Source of the DNA: Romanomermis culicivorax
Lineage: Eukaryota > Nematoda > Enoplea > Mermithida > Mermithidae
Assembly: GCA_963922205.1 (NCBI GenBank)
Contig: CAWUHX010000172.1
Coordinates: 711,539 to 775,538 of the forward strand
Length of the DNA stretch: 64,000 bases
Direction: 5' to 3'
In this document: piece after piece, positions 37,611 to 48,181 of the stretch
Position numbering within the stretch: the first letter of the stretch is position 1
Layout of the letters: every line of letters begins with the position of its first letter
Translations under genes and position numbers: made by a program
Notes under the pieces: generated by a model
What the model saw: only the letters and a program-made list of their open reading frames with translations
What the model was told of the DNA's origin: nothing
Databases searched by the model: none

Positions 37611-38075
37611 TCAAAATAAATTTCTGAGGTCTGCTGCAGGGCGCCCTTGGTTTTTATGGGGGTGGCTGGAGGCGGAGGTTATTTTGCACAGGGAATCCTA
37701 TAGACATTATGGAAGTTTTTATTTTTCGATATTTTTCAGGAAAACGTCAGAAGTGCTTGTTTTTGACCCAATATGTAGTAATTTCGGAAAAGGATGGAAA
37801 TTTTGATTTCTTTGTCGTATTCCCGACGAGGTAGGGAACAGGCTTATAACAGCGGATAAATACCAAAATTTTGATTATTTACCAGAATTACTGAATTTTG
37901 AGTGAAAAACAAGCACTTCTGACGTTTTTCTGAAAGATCTGGAAAAATGAAAACTTTTATGAAAAACCAGTATTTTTGTCGGATTCCACGTGCAAAATAA
38001 CCCCTCCAACTACCACTCCCCATAAAAACCGCCCTCTGCCAGCAAGCCGTGACCCCAGAAATCTACTCTGAAGGG
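37611..38075. mobile_element. Palindromic MITE, ~190-bp arms
   Basis: The left arm has 'atttctgaggtctgctgcag', 'tttttatgggg', 'aggttattttgcac' and 'aaaacgtcagaagtgcttgt'. It pairs with the right arm reading backwards from 'gaccccagaaat' (38074). The centre around 37800 is unpaired. There is no coding content, and the target duplication is not clear. Confidence 0.75.
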
Positions 38076-38364
38076 TTCCCGTAAATGAGGCGGAGCAAAA
38101 CGTTTTCATCGGCTAAATTCAGAAATTTTCATCCTTTGATGTGCCGTCCGCCATCATGATTTTTTTCAAAATTATCTAAAAAAAGCGATGCGCTTGAAAA
38201 GAAAGTCGAACTTCTTGAGAAAATGTTGTGCATCATGTTCGAAGATAACTGTTATTTTCAAGTGGTAACAAATTTTTTCAAGTGGCCCTTCTCGTTTCCG
38301 TATATTCCAGTAAAAAGGGCGAGTGGTAGGACGCGACGCAAAACTATGTAAATTAGAAAATGTA

Positions 38365-38370
38365 TTTATT
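38365..38370 (-). promoter_or_regulatory. AATAAA polyadenylation signal
   Basis: On the minus strand AATAAA occurs about 55 bases after the stop codon of the small secreted protein gene. The spacing suits a nematode 3' UTR and supports the gene call. Confidence 0.55.
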
Positions 38371-38425
38371 GAACTATAAGAAAGATTTTAATTGGACAAA
38401 ATTTCTCAGCAAAAAGTTGCTCAAA

Positions 38426-39976
38426 TTAAGCTGTTCTTGAGGACAACCGACATTTCGTATCGATATCTTTTCTGTCGTACATCACCGTCTTTTCTTGGTT
38501 ATCGGGACCTTTTTCTACGCATCTACATCCACCATTCGGCCTCGGGAAACAATTGTCTTTCAAACCGCCAAATTTTGTTTTAAATTCTTTGATCATTTTT
38601 CGATGATTTTCGTGCGCAGTTTCCTCAATTTTAGATAGGCGTCGTTCATTGGGCTGTCTCACGCTGGTCTGATGCTCAAAAAAATTAAAATTGGATTTTC
38701 ACGGTTCTACGTAGAATTCGTGAAAATAATCAACTGGATAATATGCAAAACGGGAGACAATACAGACTGAAAGAGTCATAACGATCTTTCGGTAGTCTAT
38801 TTATTTTGAAACGATGCCTCGGAATTCAAGATAACCCCAATAATGCACGTGAGAGATAGTAAACTGGCATCGTATGTCGAAATCTTTTCCCTAAAGTTGT
38901 TGTCCTAACTGCTAAAGTAAACTAGAGAAACGCAGGATCAACATCTTTCTGCGCTCCGAACTCATTTGAAATATGAAGCAAAGTCGGAAAACATGATTTT
39001 GTCTTCTCTAAACATATTTGATGTTTGTATGATTTTTTTCTTCTACGCTTACCGAAGAGATAATATTCGAAATCATTCATTTGGAATGCTACAGAAATTT
39101 ACGCACACTGTTGCGCAGAAGGTGAACGTACATATAGTTTGTTTTTATAAAATGGAAAATGACATTTTACCGCTTCACCTGAGTTTCACCTGAATTAGGC
39201 TTGGGCTTAGGCTTAGGAAGTCGTGACGGTAAAATTGTTAACACATTCAAAAAATTGTTAGCGCTTATTCGAGTATTCCCACATATTTCCAGTCCTATGC
39301 GACCAATAGCAAGAAATCTTAGAAATATGAAATAGTACCTTTCATTTTTACAATTTAGAGGCATTTTAGGAAGAACAGGCAACAGACCAATGTAAGGAAA
39401 AAAAGAAACCATAACAAGTAATTATTCTGTCACGATAGGAAGAAAGCTCGTGAAGCTTTGTGAACGGAATACATTACAGTAACCGTTTGAGACAGAAAAT
39501 TAAAACCTGAAAAAACGTTTCTGTCTGAAACTCACGAGAGCGTATCAGCGACAGTGTAGCCGCTATGTTCTGTCAACAATCAAAATGCAGCAGTTCGAAT
39601 TGCTAAAAGAAACGTATTATTTCGTGTTTCCACGGCTTCAAAAAGAACGGCTTTCACATATTTTCGACAAACAGTTGATATTTCGCAGGAGCTACAGGAA
39701 ATTTCAGGATGCGAACATTTTCATGTCCTGCAGAAATTTTCGCCTAACCTCAATCTATAACAGGTTTCAATTCAGAAAATCATTGGACATAGATCACTCG
39801 ATTGACATGAATTTTTCGACAACTTCGACTTGACCATGTTATACAGTCTAGTCATGTTAACGAAAATACTCATCGTAAAATATATTGACTAATAATAAGG
39901 AATCTCTTACTTGTACTCTTTCCGAATACACCAACGCTAACGAAATCACCAAAAAGACGATAAGAAAACTTTTCAT
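38426..39976 (-). CDS. Candidate small secreted Cys-containing protein, two exons
   Basis: Exon 1 (39976-39911) encodes MKSFLIVFLVISLALVYSER then VQ, a textbook signal peptide, and ends at a GTAAGA donor in phase 0. Exon 2 (38668-38426) follows a 'gagcatcag' acceptor, also phase 0, and encodes 80 residues: a charged helix (NERRLSKIEETAHENHRKMI), then KDNCFPRPNGGCRCVEKGPD and KKD-like charged sequence ending in a CRLSSRTA tail. The mature product would be about 82 residues with four cysteines. An AATAAA lies 55 bases after the stop. The exon join is inferred from phase and strand only, and extra small exons in the 1.24-kb intron cannot be excluded. I do not recognise the family. A copy of repeat E lies in the intron. 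Confidence 0.5.
39225..39390 (+). repeat. Dispersed repeat E, partial copy
   Basis: Shows 'aaaattgtta', 'agaaatatgaaatagtacct', 'tttcatttttacaatttaga', 'ggcattttaggaagaacagg'. It lies in the intron of the candidate secreted protein gene. Confidence 0.5.
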
Positions 39977-40529
39977 TTTTACGGAAGAAATCAAAGTTTT
40001 GCCAACAGAGAACCCGAAACAAATTATTTTTTGTGGACAGGTGCTGAAGCCTTGCTGTCGCAAGCAAATTTTATCGCTAAAAAATAAATTTTCCACAATC
40101 AGCAAAAATTCTACAACGTATACAATTGAAATAAAGTGGAGCCGAATAAATAAGATAAAAAAATTTCAGCAGAGAAATTGGTGACGATTTTTGTTAGAAT
40201 AAATAAAGTACGAAACAAAATCTTATGATTTTTAGATCGAAAACAGGTACTTCTAAAACGACCTTGCTCGTCGATTCAATTTAAAATCGTATAATTTCTA
40301 GTCGGATAAAGTTTTTCGCAAAAAAAATAAAATAACCCAAATTGCAGACATTGAAAGGAGCAGTTGGGAACTGCTTTTTCAAAATATCGGCAACTTGAAT
40401 AGAAACTTTGCATTCACTCGATGAGAGTAAAAACGACGAAGGATAGGTATCTTCAAAATTATTCAAATTCAAAATTTCTTACTGCTGTTATAAAATTTCG
40501 CTTGATTCAATTCGAAAAAAATTCCTGGA

Positions 40530-41410
40530 CGATGAAATAGCCGCAACGGGCGAAAAAGTGTGCGGCCCGCACACTTTCTTGCGGTTTTCCAAAATTGCGG
40601 CCCGCAAGTCACCCGCAACCGGAAAAAAATGTGGCAACCCGCAACCGCATTGCGGTTTAGTGCGGTTTATGGACCCGCAAAAAGTTCTCGAGTGGAGTAC
40701 TTTTTGCTGTTCTGGCAGCCGCACTTGATACAGTATATGCCGTTTCGCGCTGAATAACACTGAATACCTGATCTTTATCAACTAGAAAACTCAATTTTTT
40801 CCAGAATTTGCTTTGTCCAGTGTTTTTTTTCTGCAAAGGAATCTTTTGAGGAGAAAAATTCGTGAATAAAGAAAAAAATTTATGCAAGGTTCTCATTGTC
40901 GAAAAAATTTTGGGGAATCGGAAACTGAAAAGATGTATTTTGGTGAACACTGTTTTTCCCGCCGGCTTTTTCGTCAAATGGCGATAGGGGTAAAAATTTT
41001 TTCCCCAATTTTCTCAAAGTCTTTTTTCGCTTAAAAATGCTCATAGACGGTTTATTTTAGTGTTTTTAAGCTTTTAAAACATTATGTTTTTAGAGCGGTT
41101 GATTTTTTCCACATGAGAACCGGACCCAAAATTTTTTTCCTCATTTTCCAAAAATTTTCCCCATTTTAAAAAAACGTTTATAATGTGCCTACCTACGGAT
41201 GCTTTTTCACGCAATTAGGAGCATACCCAAGAATTTTGACGCTTTTGGATTCGGAAACCTACAACCTTGCATCTCTTAAGTAATTTCCGGTTCGAAATTG
41301 CGGTTAACTATGCTTACAATTGCGGTTTTCCGGTTCCGCATTTTTGCGGAACCGCACAAAAGTATGCCATTGAGAGAGCCGCAAAAAAACCGGTCAAGTA
41401 TGCCTACGGC
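40530..41410. repeat. Repeat block rich in GCGGCCCGCA / TTGCGGTT words
   Basis: Both ends (40540-40680 and 41290-41400) are rich in 'ccgcaa' and 'ttgcgg' in opposing orientation. The middle (40840-41230) is another copy of the AT-rich foldback family, with 'atgagaaccggacccaaaat' at 41115. It looks like one transposon with CCGCAA-rich ends interrupted by a second. No gene is visible. Confidence 0.5.
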
Positions 41411-41521
41411 TTAACAGGGAAAAGCCAAAACAATAGAATATTTTACTGAATTAAGATTAAAAACAACAACAGAAACGTTGATTACACACCTCTAAGTTTA
41501 GTTTTGAAATTTCTCCACTAA

Positions 41522-43048
41522 AGCCGGGTATATACTTACCCGTACGCACGTGCACCGCCGATTTTTGAGCGGGCCCCGCAATTTGCGGCCCGGAAATTGA
41601 ACGCACAATCGTGCGCCGTGTAAGGTTTGTCAATGTTTGGGTCTATGGAGATTACAGGTTACTGTAGCTGAATAACCTGCAGATCGGACTGTTTACTGAA
41701 ATGTTCTTAGTTTATTCTTTCTTCTTTAGAATCGTCGACGAAAAGCGAAAACGTCAAGGGGCAAACGGCAGCGACGACGATCAAGAAAAACGCCAAGGTA
41801 AGATTGAAAAGGGAAATCGTAGTCTCGCAACGAAATTATGTTTCTTTCCAGGTTCCAAAGGACGCAAAAGCCGGACGGAAAAGACGACGTTTTACCGACG
41901 ACCCTACGACGAAATTGGGAGCAGAGAAGAAAAGCAGGTAAGCCAAATTTATTAAGAAATTGGTGAAGTAATTTTAACATACAAAACAAGCATATTTATA
42001 TAAATAAGAAGACATAAAAAATAGCATAAAAACTAGGCATTGACGTCATAAAATAACATAATATTATATCATAATCTAAGTAGGCGTAGTGGTAGAAAGA
42101 ATTGCATGACGTAAAACGAAGATTCTTGGCGTAGTGGCTACAGTAGGATCGGATAACGTAGGTTTGCCTGGTGTGTGTGCGAATGGGGAAGAGTCGTGGT
42201 TTACTGTAGGTTTCTTAATTATCGATCGATTTGTAGCGCCCTCACAGCCGCATTGCGGGTGCCGGGCGGGACCTGCGGGACCCAATAATTTTGCGCGTGC
42301 GGGCAAGTAGAAACCATTTCTACTTTTTCGCACATCTGTAATTCATGCGGATCAGGAACCACCGCCGCAGTACAGTAAAGTGTTGCTTTTTGCCCATGGC
42401 GCACGATTGAACGTCATTTTCGAGCCCCCCGTTGGCGCGATGCGATCGCATGGGAATATTTTTAGCTTGTTTCTGAAACGGGGGGAAAACTTTGGACTGT
42501 TTCCTAAGTCGGAAAAAACATTTTCGGATGCACGGTAGAAAATTCAAAAAATATTACGCACGGAAAATACATGGCTACTGTGCCTGGCGCATTTTAAAAC
42601 GCAATGTCATACGTTCGGGGGGGGGGGGGGGCACCGTTTTTTCCTCAAATGGGGTGTTTTGAGGAAAAAAATTTCGAAATGAGGAAAAAGATTTTGGGTA
42701 TGGTTCTCATTGAGGAAAAAATTTGGGGGAATTCAAAACCGAAAAGATGCGTTTCCGGCGCTTCGCGCCGGTCATGGGTATAATCTTAACTAGTTTCTAT
42801 CAGGCGCGGCCGTTAGCATATCATACTTGTAAACTATCGTTTTTTGCTCATGGCGCACGATTGTACTTGATTTTCCAGCCCTCCCTCACACCCGTACGCG
42901 TACAGTTAAGTATATTTAAATGCGGCCCGCAATGAGGCCGCATGCGCTTTTTTGGCTGAAGTATATTTTGACAATCCGCATTTTGGCCGCACATTGGCAG
43001 ATCGCAAAACTGCTCCGCACGTGCGTACGGGTAAGTATATACCCAGCT
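41522..43048. mobile_element. PIF/Harbinger-like non-autonomous element with TAA TSD
   Basis: The left end reads 'agccgggtatatacttaccc' then 'gtacgcacgtgc'. The right end, in reverse, reads 'agctgggtatatacttaccc' then 'gtacgcacgtgc'. The flanks carry the 3-bp duplication TAA (41519-41521 and 43049-43051), typical of PIF/Harbinger. The 1,527-bp interior has no transposase. It includes two exon-like blocks (41730-41937), a G14 tract at about 42618 and a nested piece of the foldback family (42640-42830). Confidence 0.8.
41730..41937 (+). pseudogene. Two exon-like blocks inside a transposon (possible captured gene fragment)
   Basis: Block 1 (41730-41797) lies between a TTCTTTAG acceptor and a GTAAGA donor. 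Block 2 (41852-41937) lies between TTTCTTTCCAG and GTAAGC. The 54-base intron between them fits the sizes seen in other genes here. Two joined frames are open. One reads a Lys-rich sequence (SENVKGQTAATTIKKNAK, then VPKDAKAGRKRRRFTDDP), the other an acidic/Arg-rich one. GC content exceeds the flanks. No family is recognised. The intact splice sites inside a transposon suggest a captured host-gene piece. Confidence 0.45.
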
Positions 43049-43197
43049 TAAGTCTGTTATTTCTTGAAATGCTTGGGAATGGTAAGAGCGGAAAGCAAGT
43101 GCTATTATACATTTTTATGATTTCCTGCTATGTCTAATAAGAACTAAAAATCTATGAACCTACTCAGCTACCCTTTGCCAATTTTGCACTAAAACAT

Positions 43198-44203
43198 CCG
43201 GCATAACTAAAGAATCGGGGACCCGTACTTTCTACAGCAACGGTTGAGCATATGGGCGGTTAGTAAAAGGGGCGTGGTTAAATATGGGCCAGTCTGGTTC
43301 TATTTTTAGCGTACTCTATTCTTACCTTGCACTTTTTAAGGCCATGACATTTTTATCTTGTCTCAGAGTCGTACACCAAAGAGTTGCGTTTAATGTTTAA
43401 GGAAAAAGAGAAGGAGAAAAATAAAGAGAATAAAGCATAAAAACGGAAAAACGGAAAAAGAAACCGAAAAAGTAAATATAATTTGATATAAAAGATACCA
43501 AACAAACATTAAAATAGCCGGTAAGGTCGTAGTTCACAAAACTTACGCCAAAATTAAACTTTTAATCCCCAAATTTCACATCAACACGGTTGTTTTTCGT
43601 TTATTTGTTTCAGTGGATTTTCATAAGCCAAATCTAAAGTAGGGCCGAACCGCTCCCTCTACATAAACTCTTCCTGGTAACCTTCGACAAAACCATTTGT
43701 TGTTTCATTTAATCTCTTAAAATTAGCTTTGACGCGTTTCCAATAATCTTCAACGTTATGCAGATACGTTTCTTTTCATACTTTTTGTTTTTTACTTTCC
43801 CACGCCATGACTAACCATTTCCGTTTCGGCCTGCACTAATTTCCTGCAGGACTTCAGAACTTTACAATACATTATTTAGCTTCATTCATTTCAAAGAAAA
43901 ATTGAAGATCTAAAAAATTGACAGAATTATCCTACTAAAGACAGTATAGATCTGCATTTAAAAATCGAAAATTTGAAATTGTTTGTGACGAATCGAAATT
44001 AATTAAATTTCATAATTTCATGGTAATTAAATTTCATAATCAATATAGAGCAGGCAAAAAGTGCAAGATAGGCAAAGCAAAGAGTTACGCTAAAAATAGA
44101 AGCAGACTGGCCGATATTTAACCACGCCCCCTTAACTAACTGATTGTACGCTTAATCGTTGCTGTAGAAAGTACGGGTCCCCGATTCTATAGTTATGCCG
44201 GTC
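43198..44203. mobile_element. ~1.0-kb TIR element, ends CCGGCATAACTA
   Basis: The left end 'ccggcataactaaagaatcg' then 'gggacccgtactttctacag' is mirrored by the right end 'ctgtagaaagtacgggtccc' then 'cgattctatagttatgccgg'. Pairing continues to about 150 bp ('aaccacgcccc' with 'ggggcgtggtt', 'ggccagtctg' with 'cagactggcc'). No transposase is visible in the AT-rich core. The target duplication is not evident. Confidence 0.8.
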
Positions 44204-44639
44204 ATTCTATAAAAAACAGACTATAGTAGGAAGGGTTTACTCTACTGGACCCACATACAAAGGGCGGTACGCTTGTTGGCCGATTAAAATTATCCAATTG
44301 CGTCTAATCCCCGATTATGTAATCGTGGATTAAAATAATCGGTAACCTTTCTCAGACGATTAAAGGACGATTACATAATCGCCGATTGGAATCATACAAA
44401 CAAGGGTTAAAAGTATGATAGTTGATTGAAACTGTACGACGCATACTGTTCACAGTGTAGGGGTACAGCTTTTCCTTCAGTACGTCATCTTTAAACATCA
44501 GTTGATCGTTTCAATTTTTTTCGTGATATCCACATGAAAATTCACATGTCGGTAAAGAGCCACTAATTTTAATTCTGAAGAAATTGAATTATTTTGAAAA
44601 AAATTAAAAAATTAGTTTATTATAAATTGAAAAAAAATT

Positions 44640-44790
44640 TTTTACTATAGTCCGTTTTTCTTGAAATGCTTCTAAATAATGAAAGTGGAAAGCACGTAGT
44701 ATTTCAGATTTTCTGCTAAACAATACATTATATAGGACTGAAACTTTGTGAGCACATTGGCCTAACCTTTAACAATTTTTTGAGTGAAAA
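44640..44790 (-). repeat. Dispersed repeat E, inverted copy
   Basis: On the minus strand it contains the family words 'gctcacaaagtttcagtcc', 'agcagaaaatctgaaatact' and 'gtgctttccactttcattat', in the same order as other copies. Confidence 0.65.
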
Positions 44791-45394
44791 ATTTTACAGT
44801 AAGAGCCTTATGTAAGTGATTTGATGACACTACTGATGTCACGAGGTGTAAGATTTACTGTATATAATTTTTTCGCAAAATTCAGCAAGCGTACTGTAAT
44901 TATTTCGTGTTTTTGTTCTCAATTCTGGAACGTTTTCCAGACGAACATTTTCATAAGTGTTTTGTTTTTCTCGTCTTCTTTTGTACATTTTCGTCTGGGC
45001 GACCTCAATATTCTGACGATAATCCAAAAATTAACCAAAAAACATGTGCAAGGGATGGTTATTAACGACCCTGCACACTATGGGGCCATCATTACGATGG
45101 ACCCACTCAACAAAGACTAATGGACAGATGTGAAGAGATATGCACGTTGTGCAACAGGTGATGCAATTTGCACAAAGGTTGTGCAAATATGCAAATGCGT
45201 TTTATGCCTGCACAGAGGCATATGCATGGGCAATCTACCTGGAAAGGTTCTGGGATAGATGCTGACCACGCCCTAGTCTAATGGTAAAGGTTACTATAGA
45301 CAATCGTTTTCATGGGAAGGACCCAAGAAAGTGGTCATTAGGAAGTGGAACAGCGATTGAGAAAAGTTGTGTGCTTGGCACAAATTGAAAAATA

Positions 45395-45634
45395 GAATCG
45401 CATATTGGGTTTTTGGTGCACGGACCAAAACCCATTGAAACGCATTGGGAGGTTTAAGGGAAGGACCCTTCAAACCCCTGAGTTTGGTGGTAGTGGGAAG
45501 GACCCTAAACCACAGAATCGCATATTGGGTTTCTGGTGCATGGACCAAAACCCATTGAAACGCATTGGGAGGTTTAAGGGAAGGACCCTTCAAACCCCTG
45601 AGTTTGGTGGTAGTGGGAAGGACCCTAAACCACA
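45395..45634 (+). repeat. Near-perfect 120-bp tandem duplication
   Basis: Two adjacent 120-bp units (45395-45514 and 45515-45634) begin 'gaatcgcatattgggtt' and differ at only a few positions ('tttttggtgcacgg' against 'tttctggtgcatgg'). Because the period is a multiple of three, open frames run through both. The word 'gggaaggaccc' also recurs in the flanks. It reads as a recent duplication, not a gene. Confidence 0.9.
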
Positions 45635-47421
45635 AAGTCCAGTAGTGTGGGAAGGACCCACCTACAGTTAGTCGATATTTTCAGTTTTGTAGCAGATCGT
45701 CAGAAAGTTGGGTTGTTCTATAGTTTTGTATGTTTGTTCCTTTTCACCGAATTCTGAATAAATAGAAAACCCAGAAGGGAATTGAGCTCATCCGTTCCCA
45801 TTCTTTGTCAGGGTCTCGCGTTCCAGGGTCGAAAATACAAAATAACCCTGACACTGATTTGTGTCACTTTTCTATTTGGAAGCATTTTATAAAAAACAGA
45901 CTGTAAATTTTTATTGAATGTTTATAAGAAAGTTTTTTTTCAATAATTTTTTATTTATTTTTTTTATCCAATTAGCTCTCTTGCACTTCCCTTCTTAGTT
46001 TAAATCGCGCCCAGAACTTCGATGGCTTCCATCGGATTTGATCTATATCCAGGAAATGACGATTTTATTTACTCGATTTTTTATGTCATCATCATTTAAA
46101 TCGTCCAGAAAAAACAACATCCATTCTTCGACTACAAAACCAACTACGCAATCGCAAAAAACATAATCGGCTTTTTGAACCTGGGGTGAGGCAAGATTGA
46201 AAATTCCGATTATCATAATCGCCAAATGATAACAGCTTCAATCGGCTGACGAGCTTACCGACTGTTTTAATCCTGGATTGAAATAATCGGCCGACGAGCT
46301 TACCAAAAAAATTTAATCCTGAATTATGAGCGGGGGCACCAATATTGTAGGTTAGGATGAGCACTCAACAGGCAAAGAACAAAACGCTCATACCACAGCA
46401 AAAGAAGTTTCTGAGAAGAAAGCTCGATGAAGGACTTTGTCTCAAACAAGAGTTTGACCCTGAAATGATATTCAGGCTGGTGCACAAAGAAGAAAGTTTC
46501 CAAACATAAACTAACAGTGCAACGAGTTGCAGGCTTCTGATCGTTGGAAGCAAGTCGTCTTTATGAGGACCAACGAGTCTACTACTATCATGCTGAAGCA
46601 AACGATCTATGAAGAAGATGAAGCAGAAGCTATGAAATATCCCAAGCTATGACCCATACTTGAACTAGTTTATTAGAAAATGCCCCGATGGGGCAGAAAA
46701 AAGGAGAATATACTTGCTTCGACAGTTGCCATGGTAGAAAAAGAAGTGGACTAGACTTTTGAGAACTTGGGTCAAAGTTGGAAAAAATTCACTTTCTTTA
46801 TGTAATTGGATTTTCATTCTTTCTCAAAAAAAAATTTCCATGTCTGTGAAAAAGTATATTCTGCAGCATCGTGCATTTTGTCCTTCAACTGGCATCAACT
46901 ACAGTAAAATTTTTCTATATGAAAATTATATGCACCTGACTTCAAGTGTAAAGAAATGGTAAACCGATAGCATTCTAACTTCCGACCAATTCAAAACTCC
47001 TGCCTCTCACACTTGCTGAAAAATAGTGAGGGAGGCATATTATAGTCATTTTCAGAACGATAAAGGAACCTGAGGTTCATTGCACTAACCCAACATGAGG
47101 ATAATCTCAACATCGGGATTAAATAGATGATCCTGTGTTTAAGCTATTCACAATGTCCAAATTATTTTCTTCCAATGCACAAATCATACTCACTTCAGGA
47201 TTAACTAAAACTGAGGGTTAAGTTCGAGTTTGGGAATCACAGAAATTTTCTATTTATTATGTGAGAATGTCACTTGATTCCTTTTGTTGACACCAAATTC
47301 AGTGGAATGTTTAACACCATTGGAAGCAAACATGTGTGAGAGGAGACACAGGGGTGTTGAGAGTGGCCAAAGCAGCCACCTCAACTACGAATTGTTGCAA
47401 AAAGAGAGCGCCTTTCCCACT

Positions 47422-47494
47422 GCTCGGTTGGCTCAGTTGGTTAGAGCGTGCGGACGGTAGCCGCAAGGTCCTGGGTTCAAGTCCCAGACCGAGC
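47422..47494 (+). tRNA. tRNA-like gene, anticodon GGT (Thr) with unusual C33
   Basis: A 73-nt cloverleaf is complete: acceptor GCTCGGT pairs with ACCGAGC, the D arm GCTC/GAGC, the anticodon arm TGCGG/CCGCA with loop ACGGTAG, and the T arm CTGGG/CCCAG with loop TTCAAGT. Box A-like (TGGCTCAGTTGG) and box B (GGTTCAAGTCC) promoters are intact, and a TTTT terminator follows nearby. Reading positions 34-36 as GGT gives threonine, but position 33 is C instead of the near-universal T. It sits in a transposon-like unit, so it may be a tRNA-derived SINE head and not a decoding tRNA. Confidence 0.6.
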
Positions 47495-47650
47495 CTAACT
47501 TTTACTGAAGCCCCGAGTAGGGGGAAGAGGTTGCCTCAACACTGGTGGCCCTTGACGGTCCGTCAAACTCAACGGCGGAGGGATGTTGAGAGTGGCCAAA
47601 GCAGCCACCTCAACTACGAATTGTTGCAAAAAGAGAGCGCCTCTCCCGCT

Positions 47651-47723
47651 GCTCGGTTGACTCAGTTGGTTAGAGCCTGCAGACGGTAGCCGCAAGGTCC
47701 TGGGTTCAAGTCCCAGACTGAGC
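47651..47723 (+). pseudogene. tRNA-like copy 2, degenerate
   Basis: Same 73-nt layout as the copy 229 bp upstream. The anticodon stem has an A:C mismatch (TGCAG against CCGCA), the acceptor has a G:T pair (GCTCGGT/ACTGAGC), and box A begins TGACTC. Box B is intact. It is probably a decaying tRNA-derived repeat. Confidence 0.6.
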
Positions 47724-48175
47724 CTAACTTTTACTGAAGCCCCGAGTAGTGGGAAGAGGTTTCCTCAACAGGGGTACAAATTTCCACAAGGGTTTTGAAA
47801 CTGGAAAATTTGTTATGCAAAAAATTTTTTGGTCAACTTTTTTTTGAATTTTTTGTCTCACAAAATGCTAAAACACCAAGGTCCACGCCTGTACTCTCCT
47901 AAAAATTTCAGAGATGCACATACTTGGTTGGAAAGTGTGTTGATGCACTCAGCTGCAGAATATACTTCTTCACAGACATGGAAAATTTTTTTAGAGAAAG
48001 AATGAAAATCCAATATAAAGAAAGTGAATTTTTTCCAACTTTGACCCAAGTTCTCAAAAGTCTAGTCCACTTCTTTTTCTACCATGGCAACTGTCGAAGC
48101 AAGTATATTCTCCTTTTTTCTGCCCCATCGGGGAATTTTCTAATAAACTAGTTCAGCTCTTTTTAGTGGGCCTCA

Positions 48176-48181
48176 ACCATG
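48176..48181. repeat. Polinton target-site duplication, left (accatg)
   Basis: The six bases accatg immediately precede the left TIR and are repeated exactly at 58841-58846. A 6-bp duplication is the Polinton norm. Confidence 0.95.

Larger units (their letters stand above)
44255..46350. mobile_element. Possible TIR element with GGCCGATTA-type subterminal repeats
   Basis: The left end 'ggtacgcttgttggccgatt' and the reverse of the right end 'ggtaagctcgtcggccgatt' are similar. Both are followed by repeated 'aatcggtaa' and 'gattaaaa' words. The interior includes repeat E (44640-44790), a 120-bp tandem duplication and no transposase. The ends are approximate. Confidence 0.45.
47356..47778 (+). 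repeat. 229-bp tandem unit carrying tRNA-like sequence
   Basis: Unit 1 (47356-47584) and partial unit 2 (47585-47778) begin 'gttgagagtggccaaagcag' and share 'cctaacttttactgaagccc'. Each contains one tRNA-like cloverleaf. The units differ by a handful of substitutions. Confidence 0.85.
46662..48155. mobile_element. ~1.5-kb inverted-repeat element containing tRNA-like tandem units
   Basis: The left arm starts 'tgaactagtttattagaaaa', and the right arm ends with its complement 'ttttctaataaactagttca'. The arms pair for about 220 bp, including 'gccccgatggggcagaaaaa' and 'gagaacttgggtcaaagttg'. The core holds two 229-bp units, each with a tRNA-like sequence. No protein gene is visible. The right end lies 20 bp before the Polinton target duplication. 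Confidence 0.75.

Noticed and set aside
44821..45120. 99-residue plus-strand frame
   Set aside because: No motif, lies among repeats, and has no splice or codon support.
45294..45671. 113- and 88-residue frames on opposite strands
   Set aside because: They exist only because a 120-bp unit is tandemly duplicated.
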